The notes under the pieces: generated by a model
What the model was told of the DNA's origin: nothing
Seen by the model: only the letters and a program-made list of their open reading frames with translations
The model's database searches: none
Translations under genes and position numbers: made by a program
In this document: in pieces, positions 16,919-25,130 of the stretch
Numbering within the stretch: position 1 is the first letter of the stretch
How the letters are laid out: each line of letters opens with the position of its first letter
Source of the DNA: Flavobacteriaceae bacterium TMED81
Lineage (GTDB): Bacteria > Bacteroidota > Bacteroidia > Flavobacteriales > Flavobacteriaceae
Direction: 5' to 3'
Assembly: GCA_002171575.2 (NCBI GenBank)
Contig: NHEI02000031.1
Coordinates: 1-31,006, forward strand
DNA length: 31,006 nucleotides

Positions 16919-17338
16919 TTACTTTTTAATCGGAAGGATAAGCGTGGTCAAGGAGCATGTTGATACCAAACGATTTTGATCATCTGTAATTTCAATCGAC
17001 CACACTTGCATCGTTTTCCCTTGATGTGTAGCCATTACCTTGGCGTGTACAAATCCAGATCGAACACCTCTTACATGCTTAGCAGACACATCGATTCCAC
17101 GCAACATATGGTCTTTTGGAAGGCAAAATATAGCAGCCGCTGAACTTCCTACAGTTTCGGCAAGGGCAGCAGTTGCTCCTCCGTGAAGCACGCCATCTGG
17201 CTGATGTACTGCTGGACTCACAGGCATACGAGCAACCAAATAGTTTTCTCCAATTTCTGTGAATTCAATCCCAAGGGTCTGCATGAGTGTCCCATGGTTT
17301 CTGTCATTGATTTTTTTGAGAAGAATTGATTTGTCCAT
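16919..17338 (-). CDS. Hotdog-fold thioesterase, probable DHNA-CoA hydrolase (MenI-like)
   Basis: A 139-residue PaaI-type hotdog thioesterase. The active-site region HQPDGVLHGGATAALAETVGS spans 45-65, with His52-Gly-Gly on the turn and catalytic Glu61 on the helix, as in E. coli YdiI/MenI. The start is ATG 17338; the frame is open nine codons further to 17365, but MDKS gives the family length. As first gene of the men operon, five bases before menF, it very likely hydrolyses DHNA-CoA to DHNA, the step between MenB and MenA. A broader acyl-CoA thioesterase is possible. Confidence 0.88.
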   Translation of the reverse strand: MDKSILLKKINDRNHGTLMQTLGIEFTEIGENYLVARMPVSPAVHQPDGVLHGGATAALAETVGSSAAAIFCLPKDHMLRGIDVSAKHVRGVRSGFVHAKVMATHQGKTMQVWSIEITDDQNRLVSTCSLTTLILPIKK

Positions 17339-17355
17339 CGTGATTGCTAAAATAC

Positions 17356-17386
17356 AAAAACGCACTGCGATTTGCAGTGCGTTTTT
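17356..17386 (-). terminator. Rho-independent terminator of dnaK
   Basis: An 8-bp GC-rich stem (CGCACTGC 17361-17368 / GCAGTGCG 17374-17381), loop of five, is flanked by AAAAA and TTTTT, which extend the pairing to 13 bp and provide a U-tract on either strand. It lies 27 bases after the dnaK stop and 18 bases before the menI-like ATG. Confidence 0.88.
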
Positions 17387-17413
17387 AAATTAAGAAATAA
17401 GATTTTAAAGAGG

Positions 17414-19318
17414 TTATTTGACTTCTTCGAAGTCAACATCTTCTACGTCTTCATCATTGGTCTCTCCAGATTGCGCACCTGCATCTGCTTGTGGCTCTGC
17501 GGCACCGCCCTGATCGGCTTGTGCTTTGTACATCTCTTCCGAGGCATTTTTCCATGCCTCATTGATGCTGTCTAGCGCAGGCGTAATCGCTTCTAGGTCT
17601 TTGGCTTCATATGCTTTTTTCAAAGCTTCTAGAGCGTCCTGAATTGGTTTCTTCTTGTCGTCTGACAATTTATCTCCAAATTCAGTCAACTGCTTTTCGG
17701 TTTGAAAAATCATCGCATCAGCGTTGTTTAGCGTATCCACTTGCTCTTTCGCCTTTTTGTCGGCTTCTGCATTTGCTTCGGCCTCCTTCTTCATCTTTTC
17801 GATTTCTTCCTCTGTTAATCCAGAAGAAGCTTCAATGCGAATGTCTTGAGACTTGTTTGTGGCCTTGTCGAGCGCAGTGACCTGAATCAAGCCATTGGCG
17901 TCAATATCAAAGGTTACCTCGATTTGAGGTGTCCCTCTCGGAGCTGGTGGGATTCCATCCAGGTGGAATCTTCCAATGGTTTTGTTATCAGCAGCCATCG
18001 GACGCTCGCCTTGTAATACATGAATTTCTACAGAGGGTTGATTGTCAGCTGCGGTTGAAAACACTTGTGATTTTTTTGTTGGAATCGTTGTGTTTGCGTC
18101 AATTAACTTGGTCAGTACTCCACCCATGGTTTCAATTCCCAATGAAAGGGGAGTTACGTCAAGCAGCAATACATCTTTGACATCTCCCGTGAGTACACCT
18201 CCCTGAATCGCAGCGCCAACGGCAACAACTTCATCGGGATTTACTCCTTTAGATGGTTTTTTGCCAAAGAATTTTTCAACTTCTTCTTGAATCACAGGAA
18301 TTCGAGTTGAACCACCTACCAAAATAACTTCATCAATCTCATCAGTTGATAGTCCTGCGTCTGAAAGTGCGTTCTTAACAGGCGTCATAGAGCGTTTAAC
18401 CAATTCAGCCGACAACTGCTCAAATTTGGCTCTTGTCAATGTTTGAACAAGGTGTTTTGGTCCAGATGCAGTTGCCGTTACATAAGGCAAATTGATTTCG
18501 GTTTGCGTTGACGATGACAATTCAATTTTCGCTTTCTCAGCAGCTTCCTTCAATCGTTGAAGGGCCATTGGATCTTCTCGTAGGTCAACATCCTCGGCAG
18601 ATTTAAACTCCCCAGCTAGCCAATCGATAATCACCTCATCAAAATCATCCCCACCAAGGTGAGTATCCCCGTTGGTTGATAATACCTCAAAAACACCATC
18701 TCCGAGCTCAAGTACTGAAATATCAAAGGTTCCACCACCAAGATCATAAACAGCAATTTTTCTGTCACTTCCGCTTTTGTCAAGACCATAAGCCAATGCG
18801 GCCGCTGTTGGTTCATTGATAATTCTGTGAACTTTTAAGCCAGAAATTTCTCCTGCCTCTTTCGTAGCTTGACGTTGCGCATCGTTAAAATAAGCAGGAA
18901 CAGTGATCACAGCATCTGTCACTGACTGACCAAGATAGTCCTCTGCAGTTTTTTTCATTTTTTGCAAGATCATCGCAGAAAGCTCTTGCGGGGTATACAA
19001 ACGCCCATCGATATCAACACGTGGCGTGTTATTATCGCCCTTTACAACAGCGTAAGGAACGCGTTTAATCTCTTTTGTTGATTCGGAAAATTTGTTTCCC
19101 ATAAATCGCTTTACGGAGGAAATCGTTTTGGTTGGGTTTGTTACAGCTTGGCGTTTTGCTGGATCTCCGACCTTGATTTCGCCTCCTTCAACGAATGCAA
19201 TGACAGAAGGAGTTGTTCGCTTGCCTTCTGCGTTGGGAATAACAACAGGCTCGTTCCCTTCCATCACGGAAACACAAGAATTTGTTGTTCCTAAATCAAT
19301 ACCGATTATTTTACTCAT
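17414..19318 (-). CDS. dnaK: Molecular chaperone DnaK (Hsp70)
   Basis: An ATP-driven cytosolic chaperone of 634 residues, the full family length. The N-terminal ATPase has IGIDLGTTNSCVSVMEG (5-21), the phosphate-2 loop DLGGGTFDISVLELG, and adenosine motif LVGGSTRIPVIQ. The interdomain linker reads DVLLLDVTPLSLG, followed by the beta-sandwich substrate domain. The helical lid ends with an Ala/Gly/Gln-rich stretch and the acidic tail DVEDVDFEEVK. The start is ATG 19318. It stands alone: grpE and dnaJ are not adjacent, as is common in Bacteroidota. A 17-base inverted repeat sits 50-66 bases upstream, and a strong terminator follows. Confidence 0.98.
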   Translation of the reverse strand: MSKIIGIDLGTTNSCVSVMEGNEPVVIPNAEGKRTTPSVIAFVEGGEIKVGDPAKRQAVTNPTKTISSVKRFMGNKFSESTKEIKRVPYAVVKGDNNTPRVDIDGRLYTPQELSAMILQKMKKTAEDYLGQSVTDAVITVPAYFNDAQRQATKEAGEISGLKVHRIINEPTAAALAYGLDKSGSDRKIAVYDLGGGTFDISVLELGDGVFEVLSTNGDTHLGGDDFDEVIIDWLAGEFKSAEDVDLREDPMALQRLKEAAEKAKIELSSSTQTEINLPYVTATASGPKHLVQTLTRAKFEQLSAELVKRSMTPVKNALSDAGLSTDEIDEVILVGGSTRIPVIQEEVEKFFGKKPSKGVNPDEVVAVGAAIQGGVLTGDVKDVLLLDVTPLSLGIETMGGVLTKLIDANTTIPTKKSQVFSTAADNQPSVEIHVLQGERPMAADNKTIGRFHLDGIPPAPRGTPQIEVTFDIDANGLIQVTALDKATNKSQDIRIEASSGLTEEEIEKMKKEAEANAEADKKAKEQVDTLNNADAMIFQTEKQLTEFGDKLSDDKKKPIQDALEALKKAYEAKDLEAITPALDSINEAWKNASEEMYKAQADQGGAAEPQADAGAQSGETNDEDVEDVDFEEVK

Positions 19319-19367
19319 GATTTATATTTTTTTCAACCATATTCAATGACTATGCCATGAGGGATAT

Positions 19368-19384
19368 ACTGACAGGGTGTCAGT
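19368..19384. promoter_or_regulatory. Inverted repeat between dnaK and panB, candidate operator
   Basis: Perfect 7-base arms ACTGACA (19368-19374) and TGTCAGT (19378-19384) are separated by GGG. The site lies 50-66 bases upstream of the dnaK ATG and six bases upstream of the panB -33 element. Symmetry and spacing suit a dimeric regulator; it is not CIRCE. Which gene it controls is unknown. Confidence 0.5.
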
Positions 19385-19389
19385 CATCG

Positions 19390-19419
19390 TTTGGGTTTCA
19401 GCTTTATAATGTATTTTTG
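19390..19419 (+). promoter_or_regulatory. Candidate promoter of panB
   Basis: TTTG (19390-19393), an 18-base spacer and TATTTTTG (19412-19419) match the Bacteroidota -33/-7 consensus. The start of transcription would be only a few bases before the panB ATG at 19434, so the mRNA would have a very short leader. Confidence 0.6.
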
Positions 19420-19433
19420 GACAAACTTGTGCA

Positions 19434-20252
19434 ATGTCCAAGAGCAACAAAGAATATAAACGAGTTACGACGAACAGTCTCATTGAGATGAAATCGTCAA
19501 ATGAGAAGATTTCTATGCTAACCGCATATGATTATTCAATGGCCAGTGTCGTCGATGCTGCAAACGTTGATGTCATCCTTGTTGGAGATTCTGCTTCCAA
19601 TGTCATGTCGGGCCATGAAACAACCGTACCCATTACGTTAGATCAAATGATTTATCATGCGTCAGGAGTGGTGAAGGCGAGTAAGCGCGCTCTTGTCGTT
19701 GTTGACTTGCCATTTGGCAGCTATCAATCCGACGCGCAAGAGGCACTTCGGTCATCGATTCGAATTATGAAAGAGTCAGGTGCACATGCTGTCAAGCTAG
19801 AAGGTGGCGAAGAAATTGAACAATCGATTACCAACATTCTCAATGCTGGAATCCCAGTCATGGGCCATTTGGGTCTGACCCCGCAATCGATCTATAAATT
19901 TGGGACTTACTCCGTTAGGGCTAAGGAAAAAGAAGAAGCTCAAAAACTTATTTCGGATGCAAAAAAGTTGGAGGAGCTTGGTTGTTTTGCAATTGTTTTG
20001 GAAAAAATCCCTTCGTCACTAGCAAAACAAGTTGCCGAATCTGTGCGTATCCCCATCATAGGAATCGGAGCAGGTTCTGATGTCGATGGGCAGGTGCTCG
20101 TCATTCATGACCTCATTGGCTTAACCAATGCGTTTAATCCTCGTTTTTTAAGAAGGTATATGAATCTTTATGAGGACATGAAAAAAGCCATCGAAAACTA
20201 TGTTTCTGATGTCAAATCCGTTGACTTTCCGAATCAAAACGAGCAATATTAA
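19434..20252 (+). CDS. panB: 3-Methyl-2-oxobutanoate hydroxymethyltransferase (ketopantoate hydroxymethyltransferase)
   Basis: Transfers a hydroxymethyl group from methylene-tetrahydrofolate to 2-ketoisovalerate, the first step of pantothenate synthesis. It is a TIM-barrel enzyme of 272 residues, the family length. Characteristic segments are MLTAYDYSMASVVDAANVD, ILVGDSASNVMSGHETT with the metal-binding Asp, VVDLPFGSY, the HAVKLEGGEE segment with a metal ligand, PVMGHLGLTPQS, the catalytic-Glu region AIVLEKIP, and GIGAGSDVDGQVLVIHD. The start is ATG 19434. Its TAA is followed directly by the TTG of the pseudouridine synthase in the same frame. 2-Ketoisovalerate is also the LeuA substrate encoded about 3 kb away. 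Confidence 0.96.
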   Translation: MSKSNKEYKRVTTNSLIEMKSSNEKISMLTAYDYSMASVVDAANVDVILVGDSASNVMSGHETTVPITLDQMIYHASGVVKASKRALVVVDLPFGSYQSDAQEALRSSIRIMKESGAHAVKLEGGEEIEQSITNILNAGIPVMGHLGLTPQSIYKFGTYSVRAKEKEEAQKLISDAKKLEELGCFAIVLEKIPSSLAKQVAESVRIPIIGIGAGSDVDGQVLVIHDLIGLTNAFNPRFLRRYMNLYEDMKKAIENYVSDVKSVDFPNQNEQY

Positions 20253-20927
20253 TTGTCTGACTTATCTGTAATATACGAGGACAATCACCTCTTGGTTGTC
20301 AACAAGGCAGCTGGACTGCTTGTGCAGGGCGATCAAACAGGCGATGAATCACTGGTCGATATTGCTAAGCGATACATCAAGGACAAATATAAAAAGCCAG
20401 GCGATGTGTTTTTGGGTTTAGTCCATCGTCTCGATCGCCCAACGACTGGCGTCATTGTACTCGCGCGAACATCAAAGGCACTTACGCGACTCAATCAGCA
20501 GTTTAAGGATCGAATACCCAAAAAGGTATATCGAGCCATTGTTTCTGGAACCCCAGAATCAAGTGCAAGACTTGAGCATTATTTAAAAAAAAACAGCTCT
20601 CAGAATAAGTCTTTTCAATACCCAAAAATTACCCCAAATACAAAACACGCAATCCTACGCTATCGCCTTGTGGAGTCATTAAAAACATACCATGTTTTAG
20701 AGATTGAACTGGAAACAGGACGCCATCATCAAATTCGCGCACAATTGGCAGCAGTGGGACTGCATATCAAGGGAGATTTAAAATATGGGGCAAAACGACC
20801 AAATCCAAATGGAAGTATTCATCTTCATGCCCGATCTCTCCGATTTGTCCACCCAACAAAGAAAGAAGAAATGGAATTTATCGCTCCCTATCCCGATGAT
20901 ATGTTATGGAATGCGTTAACGGATTAG
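20253..20927 (+). CDS. RluA-family RNA pseudouridine synthase
   Basis: Isomerises uridine to pseudouridine in rRNA or tRNA. It has 224 residues with the catalytic Asp61 in LVHRLDRPTTGV, the upstream VNKAAGLLVQGD motif, and GRHHQIRAQLA near residue 160. There is no N-terminal S4 RNA-binding domain, so it resembles RluA/TruC-like short members more than RluC or RluD. The start is inferred as TTG 20253, the codon right after the panB TAA and in the same frame; no ATG precedes the conserved region. The 3' end overlaps the convergent gene by 12 bases. Target nucleotide unknown. Confidence 0.9.
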   Translation: MSDLSVIYEDNHLLVVNKAAGLLVQGDQTGDESLVDIAKRYIKDKYKKPGDVFLGLVHRLDRPTTGVIVLARTSKALTRLNQQFKDRIPKKVYRAIVSGTPESSARLEHYLKKNSSQNKSFQYPKITPNTKHAILRYRLVESLKTYHVLEIELETGRHHQIRAQLAAVGLHIKGDLKYGAKRPNPNGSIHLHARSLRFVHPTKKEEMEFIAPYPDDMLWNALTD

Positions 20928-22460
20928 CAAAGATGCCTTTTCGCGTATGACCTCCCCTATCGATCGATTTTCAATCTTACTTTCGAGCCAAGACAAAATA
21001 TCGAGATACAAAAAAGATCGTTTTTCATATGGGTCATTTTCAAAACGCTTTAATGAAGCGTGGAGCTGTCGAAAAGCTTGCTTGAGCTCATTTGGATAAA
21101 TATCGGTTAGACTTCTCATAAATCGTATCAATTCTTTCTGAACCGCTTGCAGCTCATCCATTTTAAGTAAAAACTTATAGGTTTGCTTGACTTGCGTCTC
21201 TAGCTCATAGTCAAGTCCTGCGTCATAATGAGCAACAACATTTAAAACTCTTGAAAAACACATCAAGTCTTGATGTACTCGCAGTGATTTGTCAGAAATG
21301 ATTAATTGCAAATACTCAATGCATTTTTGAAGATTTCCTGCGCCAAAATAAATACAGGCGATTTTATAATACAACACCATAATGTGGTGCTGATCGAGCT
21401 GGTCAGCATGTTGTACAACTCCGTTTAACACTTCTGGAATCAAAGGAATGGCCTCGTCAAAACTCCCTTCCAAAAAATGAAAATTGATTTTGTTGTTATA
21501 CCTACCCATAAAGATATAGGGTGAGATATTGTGATTTTTAGGAAAGCTTGGCTGAGCTAATGTTGATTCAAATCGCTCCAATGCCATTTTGAATTTGGAC
21601 ATATATTTCAACAAATACAAAATTTCAAATAAGTGTTGGTGACCACGAATAAAAAAGACTGGATGTAATTGAATCATGTCGGGCGACATATAAAAAAGTT
21701 CAACCCATTTATTGGCAAACTTATAGGCCGACAACAAATCTTGAACCAATATGCTATACAACAGATGGGATTTATAATACCAGAAGGACTCGGAGAATCC
21801 TGCATTTTCAAGATCGATTTCTTCGATGTGTGATTCAAAAAACCTTGTGATATCCCTGAACTCCTTATCATTTTTCACATACCCATAATGCACATTTTTC
21901 GCATAGAGCAACAGAGCTAAGCTCGATAGCTTTGCAGTTACTTCGTTGTGTGAGGCAATTTGTTTTGATTGGGTTGCAATCTCACTGACGTAATCAAAAC
22001 TTGTTTTGGACAGGTACTGTGTTTGCACAGCTTTTTCGAATTCAATCGCTTGAAACTCGGTAGCCCTTTCGTCAAGCTTAATGGCTTGTGCTTTTACACG
22101 TTGGAGCATTTGCAAACTTTGCTCATACAAACCCTTGTTGTAAAGGATATACACATAATCCAATTGTTCCCTTAGCTGTAATCTTTTATTCGTAGAAGAT
22201 ATCGACAAACGTAAGCTGACCAAAATTTGCCTGTACAAATGACTTTTTACATTTGATAACTGCTCTCGCTTAACGATTTTTGAATTTGCAATTTTTTGCT
22301 CATCATAAACCGACATTTTGTCCAGCAAATCGAAAAGAGCAATAAACTTTTTGTCGGTATTGGATTCCAATCGATTTACATAAAGCTTAAACTGTCTTTT
22401 TTCTGATTTGGAAAGAGATTTAACCAACCGAAACAGGGACTCTTTTTGGGTCTTAGGCAT
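20916..22460 (-). CDS. Conserved helical (TPR-like) protein of unknown function
   Basis: A 514-residue soluble protein without signal peptide or membrane helices. It is almost entirely amphipathic helices rich in Leu, Gln, Lys and aromatic residues, in a pattern like TPR repeats (for example NKGLYEQSLQMLQRVKAQA near 110-130 and FGAGNLQKCIEYLQLII near 365-380). The N-terminus SLFRLVKSLSKSEKRQFKLYV resembles an uncharacterised family widespread in Bacteroidota, which I recall but cannot name. ATG 22460 starts the gene, divergent from leuA, and its end overlaps the pseudouridine synthase end by 12 bases. A scaffold role is plausible; no catalytic motif is visible. Confidence 0.82.
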   Translation of the reverse strand: MPKTQKESLFRLVKSLSKSEKRQFKLYVNRLESNTDKKFIALFDLLDKMSVYDEQKIANSKIVKREQLSNVKSHLYRQILVSLRLSISSTNKRLQLREQLDYVYILYNKGLYEQSLQMLQRVKAQAIKLDERATEFQAIEFEKAVQTQYLSKTSFDYVSEIATQSKQIASHNEVTAKLSSLALLLYAKNVHYGYVKNDKEFRDITRFFESHIEEIDLENAGFSESFWYYKSHLLYSILVQDLLSAYKFANKWVELFYMSPDMIQLHPVFFIRGHQHLFEILYLLKYMSKFKMALERFESTLAQPSFPKNHNISPYIFMGRYNNKINFHFLEGSFDEAIPLIPEVLNGVVQHADQLDQHHIMVLYYKIACIYFGAGNLQKCIEYLQLIISDKSLRVHQDLMCFSRVLNVVAHYDAGLDYELETQVKQTYKFLLKMDELQAVQKELIRFMRSLTDIYPNELKQAFRQLHASLKRFENDPYEKRSFLYLDILSWLESKIENRSIGEVIREKASLLIR

Positions 22461-22524
22461 AGAAAAAATTCATCAAGTCAATCGAAAACAAATTAAAATT
22501 GCGTAATTCATAAATATACATTTT

Positions 22525-22552
22525 TTTGGGCCATATTTTTAAATTAAATTTG
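22525..22552 (+). promoter_or_regulatory. Candidate promoter of the leu operon
   Basis: TTTG (22525-22528), 16 bases, then TAAATTTG (22545-22552) fit the Bacteroidota consensus, with a spacer one base shorter than typical. Transcription would begin near 22558, about 20 bases before the leuA ATG. Confidence 0.55.
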
Positions 22553-22556
22553 TCTA

Positions 22557-22571
22557 TCCTAAACGTTAGGA
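22557..22571. promoter_or_regulatory. Inverted repeat at the predicted leu transcription start
   Basis: TCCTAA (22557-22562) and TTAGGA (22566-22571) are perfect arms around ACG, eight bases before the leuA ATG at 22579. It overlaps the predicted transcription start, so it could be a repressor operator or a small 5' hairpin over the initiation region. Confidence 0.4.
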
Positions 22572-22578
22572 AAATCCT

Positions 22579-23739
22579 ATGGCGAAAGACAAAGTCCACA
22601 TTTTTGACACAACCCTACGTGATGGCGAGCAGGTGCCAGGGTGTAAGCTAAATACCGACCAAAAACTTCATATTGCCAGTCGTCTTGACGAGCTTGGCGT
22701 TGATGTAATCGAAGCTGGATTTCCCATTTCTAGTCCCGGTGATTTTCATTCTGTAGAAGAAATATCAAAGATCGTTTCCAATGCTTCTGTTTGTGGCTTG
22801 ACCCGTGCTGTGGCGAAAGATATCGATGTTGCTGCACAAGCCCTCAAACATGCAAAAAAACCTCGAATTCATACTGGTATTGGGACCTCAGACTCCCATA
22901 TCAAGCATAAGTTTAACTCCAGTCGTGAACAAATCATAGAGCGTGCAGTCGGAGCTGTCAAGCACGCCAAACAATACGTTGAGGACATTGAGTTCTATGC
23001 TGAAGATGCTGGCAGAACCGATAATGATTTTCTTGCGAAAGTTTGTGAAGAGGTCATTAAAGCAGGGGCTACCGTTCTCAACATTCCAGATACAACTGGC
23101 TATTGTTTGCCTGAAGATTACGGTGCGAAAATCAAGTACTTGGTCGAGAATGTAAAAGGAATCGACAAAGCAATTATTTCATGCCATTGCCACAATGATT
23201 TGGGTTTGGCCACCGCAAATTCAATTGCAGGTGCTGTCAACGGAGCTCGTCAAATTGAATGTACAATCAATGGAATCGGAGAACGTGCAGGAAACACCTC
23301 GCTAGAAGAGGTTGTGATGATTATGCGTCAGCATCCTCATCTTCAGCTAGACACAAATATCAACACCAAACTTTTGTATGATACTTCTCAAATGGTTTCT
23401 GAAGCCATGGGGATGAATGTACAAGCCAATAAGGCAATCGTTGGGGCAAACGCTTTTGCGCATAGCTCTGGGATTCATCAGGACGGTGTGATAAAAAATA
23501 GAGAGACCTACGAAATCATTGACCCGCATGATGTTGGTGTTGAAACCTCTGCAATTGTCTTAACCGCTCGCAGTGGTCGCGCAGCACTTGCCTATCGAGC
23601 TAAAAATATTGGAATCGAACTCACGAAACTCCAACTGGATAAAGTTTACGAACAATTTTTGAAATTTGCAGATACGCACAAAGAAATCAACGATGATGAT
23701 ATACCTGGAATTGTTGGTCTTGCAAATCTAAATGCATAA
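22579..23739 (+). CDS. leuA: 2-Isopropylmalate synthase, short form without the regulatory domain
   Basis: Condenses acetyl-CoA with 2-ketoisovalerate, the first step of leucine synthesis. It has 386 residues. The catalytic barrel begins with FDTTLRDGEQVPGC (9-22; Asp10, Arg13 and Glu16 region) and has the metal-binding HCH pair His203/His205 in SCHCHNDLGLA. NGIGERAGNTSLEEV and HSSGIHQDGV follow. The protein stops after subdomain II, so the C-terminal allosteric dimer domain (about 130 residues in 510-530-residue LeuA) is absent. This predicts no classical leucine feedback site. Homocitrate or citramalate synthase are alternatives by fold, but leuCDB directly follow. Confidence 0.93.
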   Translation: MAKDKVHIFDTTLRDGEQVPGCKLNTDQKLHIASRLDELGVDVIEAGFPISSPGDFHSVEEISKIVSNASVCGLTRAVAKDIDVAAQALKHAKKPRIHTGIGTSDSHIKHKFNSSREQIIERAVGAVKHAKQYVEDIEFYAEDAGRTDNDFLAKVCEEVIKAGATVLNIPDTTGYCLPEDYGAKIKYLVENVKGIDKAIISCHCHNDLGLATANSIAGAVNGARQIECTINGIGERAGNTSLEEVVMIMRQHPHLQLDTNINTKLLYDTSQMVSEAMGMNVQANKAIVGANAFAHSSGIHQDGVIKNRETYEIIDPHDVGVETSAIVLTARSGRAALAYRAKNIGIELTKLQLDKVYEQFLKFADTHKEINDDDIPGIVGLANLNA

Positions 23740-23753
23740 GAAAACAATAAACA

Positions 23754-25130
23754 ATGGGGGAAACACTCTTTGACAAGGTTTGGGATAGCCATGTCGTCGA
23801 TCAATTGGAAGACGGTCCAGATATTTTATACATCGACAAGCATCTGATCCATGAGGTGACAAGCCCACAGGCCTTTTCTGCCCTTAACGATAAGGATATT
23901 CCAGTTTTCAGACCGCAACAAATTGTAGCAACTGTTGATCACAACGTGCCAACGCTCAACCAACATTTACCCATAAAAGATGAGTTGTCGAGAAATCAGG
24001 TAGCGAAATTGCGTAAGAACTGCGAAGAACACGACATTGAACTTTATGGCTTAGGTCATCCTTATCAAGGAATCGTGCATGTCATTGGACCAGAATTGGG
24101 GATTACACAACCTGGTATGACCATGGTATGTGGAGATAGCCATACTTCAACACATGGGGCGTTTGGATCGATCGCTTTTGGAATTGGAACCAGTCAAGTT
24201 GCGCAAGTTTTTGCAAGTCAATGTTTGTTGGTGAGTAAGCCAAAGAGTATGCGAATTACCGTCGATGGTGAGCTCAAAAATGGAGTTCATCCAAAAGATG
24301 TCATTCTATACATTATTGCCCGACTCGGTACAGATTCAGGGACTGGCTACTTTGTTGAATATGCAGGTAAAGTTTTTGAAAATATGAGTATGGAGGGCCG
24401 AATGACGGTCTGTAATATGAGTATTGAAATGGGTGCGCGTGGAGGCATGATCGCACCTGACCAAACCACATACGACTATATTGAAGGTCGGGAATTTGCG
24501 CCTTCACAAGCAGAGTGGCAACAAAAAATTAAAAATTGGAAATCCTTACCCTCAGACCCTAATGCGTCATTTGACAAAGAATACTGTTTTGATGCAGCTG
24601 AAATCAGTCCGATGATTACCTATGGGACAAATCCAGGCATGGGAATTGGAATACAAGAACAAATCCCCTCATCGCAAAACGAATCTTTCCAAAAGTCTTT
24701 GGACTATATGGGCTTTAACCAAGGGGATACGCTGAACAATCTGCCCATCAACTACGTGTTTATTGGGAGTTGCACCAACTCAAGAATTGAGGATTTTAGG
24801 GTTGCCTCTGCCTATGTCAAGGGAAAGAAAAAAGCGGAAAATGTAAATGCTCTCATCGTTCCTGGCTCACAGCAAGTTGCCAAGCAAATTCAGGACGAGG
24901 GCTTAGGTATAATTTTTGAAGAAGCAGGCTTTTTAATCCGTCAGCCAGGTTGCTCGGCCTGTTTGGCGATGAACGATGATAAAATCCCAGCTGGAGAATA
25001 CTGTGTGTCCACTTCGAATCGAAATTTTGAAGGACGACAAGGCCCTGGAGCACGTACAATTTTAGCAAGCCCACTCACTGCGGTTGCTGCCGCTATCGAA
25101 GGTAAAATCGTAGATATAACCCAATTATAA
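23754..25130 (+). CDS. leuC: 3-Isopropylmalate dehydratase large subunit
   Basis: An aconitase-family subunit that carries the [4Fe-4S] cluster and isomerises 2- to 3-isopropylmalate with LeuD. It has 458 residues, close to the bacterial norm of about 465. Cluster ligands are Cys340 in GSCTNSRIEDF and Cys400 and Cys403 in QPGCSACLAMN. The N-terminus (TLFDKVWDSHVV, then IDKHLIHEVTSPQAF) and the GDSHTSTHGAFG motif are typical. ATG 23754 follows leuA by 14 bases, and the TAA overlaps the leuD ATG by one base (TAATG). Confidence 0.97.
   Translation: MGETLFDKVWDSHVVDQLEDGPDILYIDKHLIHEVTSPQAFSALNDKDIPVFRPQQIVATVDHNVPTLNQHLPIKDELSRNQVAKLRKNCEEHDIELYGLGHPYQGIVHVIGPELGITQPGMTMVCGDSHTSTHGAFGSIAFGIGTSQVAQVFASQCLLVSKPKSMRITVDGELKNGVHPKDVILYIIARLGTDSGTGYFVEYAGKVFENMSMEGRMTVCNMSIEMGARGGMIAPDQTTYDYIEGREFAPSQAEWQQKIKNWKSLPSDPNASFDKEYCFDAAEISPMITYGTNPGMGIGIQEQIPSSQNESFQKSLDYMGFNQGDTLNNLPINYVFIGSCTNSRIEDFRVASAYVKGKKKAENVNALIVPGSQQVAKQIQDEGLGIIFEEAGFLIRQPGCSACLAMNDDKIPAGEYCVSTSNRNFEGRQGPGARTILASPLTAVAAAIEGKIVDITQL

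Noticed and set aside
17356..17386. Operator for the men operon
   Set aside because: The GC-rich stem with A- and T-tracts directly after the dnaK stop is a standard terminator; no need for a second role was seen.
19319..19433. CIRCE or HAIR heat-shock operator upstream of dnaK
   Set aside because: Neither TTAGCACTC-N9-GAGTGCTAA nor the HspR-type repeat is present; the dyad found has a different sequence.
22461..22578. Leucine attenuator with leader peptide
   Set aside because: The predicted leader is only about 20 bases, with no short frame rich in Leu codons and no terminator-antiterminator pair.
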